DNA from: DATFVA01 sp963832355
Lineage (GTDB): Bacteria; Bacteroidota; Ignavibacteria; Ignavibacteriales; Ignavibacteriaceae
Assembly (NCBI GenBank): GCA_963832355.1
Contig: CAWHTX010000017.1
Span: 62,001 to 126,000, forward strand
Direction: 5' to 3'
Length of the DNA stretch: 64,000 nucleotides
Shown here: positions 63,626-64,000 of the stretch, piece after piece
How positions within the stretch are numbered: position 1 is the first letter of the stretch
Layout: each line of letters starts with the position of its first letter
The notes under the pieces: model-generated
The model's input: only the letters and a program-made list of their open reading frames with translations
Database searches by the model: none
Told to the model about the DNA's origin: nothing
Made by a program: the position numbers and the translations under genes

Positions 63626-64000
63626 TCAGCAAATCTTACGGCCAATTACCTCAGCAATGGCCCGAACCTGTTTCATTAATGTCGTAAAATCTTCTGGCAG
63701 AAGGGCTTGTGGGCCGTCAGATAAAGCATTTTCGGGGTCGTGGTGGACCTCTATCATCAAAGCATCGCATCCGGCTGCGACGGCGGCTCGTGCCATCGGG
63801 AGCACTTTATCCCGCATACCAGTAGCGTGGGACGGATCGGCAACAACAGGGAGGTGACTCCGTTTATGAATTACGGGAATGGCAGAAAGGTCAAAAGTAT
63901 TCCGCGTATTGGTTTCAAACGTACGAATGCCTCTTTCGCAGAGCATTACCTGCTCATTGCCGTTAACAAGAATATATTCAGCTGACATCAGCAGGTCATC
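63626..64000 (-). CDS. DAHP synthase (partial, 5' end beyond window)
   Basis: The frame is open to the window edge (D-D-L-L-M-S-A-E-Y...), so only the C-terminal 124 residues are seen. LPVVADPSHATGMRDKVLPMARAA, LMIEVHHDPENALSDGPQALLPEDF (shown in part) are typical of the beta-type AroA 3-deoxy-7-phosphoheptulonate synthase. It condenses phosphoenolpyruvate with erythrose 4-phosphate, the first step of aromatic amino-acid synthesis. A KDO8P synthase is less likely given the C-terminal sequence. Confidence 0.88.
   Translation of the reverse strand, partial: DDLLMSAEYILVNGNEQVMLCERGIRTFETNTRNTFDLSAIPVIHKRSHLPVVADPSHATGMRDKVLPMARAAVAAGCDALMIEVHHDPENALSDGPQALLPEDFTTLMKQVRAIAEVIGRKIC

Overview
The window looks like chromosomal DNA of a Gram-negative member of the Bacteroidota/Chlorobi group, most likely Ignavibacteria-like. 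The evidence is: three secreted proteins end in the type IX secretion (T9SS) C-terminal domain with the N-Y-P-N-P-F-N-P signature; CMP-Kdo synthase (kdsB) implies LPS; a complete Bat (aerotolerance-type) operon is present; and several genes are preceded by Bacteroidota-type promoters (TTG, about 20 nt, then TAnnTTTG). No rRNA, tRNA, CRISPR array, IS element or prophage was seen.

Layout. 1-2.4 kb: isochorismate synthase (cut by the window edge) and rsgA, whose only credible start codon is AUU. 2.4-8 kb: minus-strand envelope block with a FadL-like barrel, two Tyr/Ser/Arg-rich lipoproteins (one frameshifted), a YjbH-like barrel, a membrane-anchored Ig-like protein and an ATP-grasp enzyme. 8-13.6 kb: TPR lipoprotein, DUF4292 lipoprotein, EnvC-like murein hydrolase activator and a frameshifted outer-membrane barrel. 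13.7-17 kb: HAD phosphatase, membrane protein, thiamine-binding protein and an RlmI-type rRNA methyltransferase. 17-25.5 kb: eight-gene moxR/DUF58/bat operon. 25.5-30 kb: M48 protease, PlsC, KdsB, a PLP enzyme, a HIT protein and a stand-alone B12-binding mutase domain. 30-33.4 kb: a large T9SS protein with two compensating frameshifts. 33.8-40 kb: gap, pgk, rhomboid protease, DUF4296 lipoprotein and a long RecQ. 40-43 kb: a BNR-repeat T9SS protein. 43-50.7 kb: ABC exporter, lipoprotein, 3-hydroxyacyl-CoA dehydrogenase, acetate kinase, an atypical SDR and an FAD oxidoreductase. 50.8-63 kb: a minus-strand cluster. Past a repeat-rich gap lies the 3' part of a DAHP synthase gene.

The most unusual region is 50.8-63.0 kb. 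In transcription order it encodes a trehalose-synthase-type GT4 glycosyltransferase, an esterase, an ATP-grasp ligase, a GCS2 carboxylate-amine ligase, a class-I glutamine amidotransferase, a second divergent ATP-grasp protein, a 1250-residue GH13 protein with an N-terminal extension carrying HEXXH, and a secreted PQQ-type sugar dehydrogenase. Three predicted amide-bond-forming enzymes beside alpha-glucan/trehalose enzymes suggest an uncharacterised pathway making a peptide-like or sugar-linked small molecule.

Three genes (at 3.9, 12.3 and 30.1 kb) are broken by single-base shifts. All three encode exported surface proteins, while the cytosolic genes are intact. This may reflect relaxed selection, phase variation or local sequence error.
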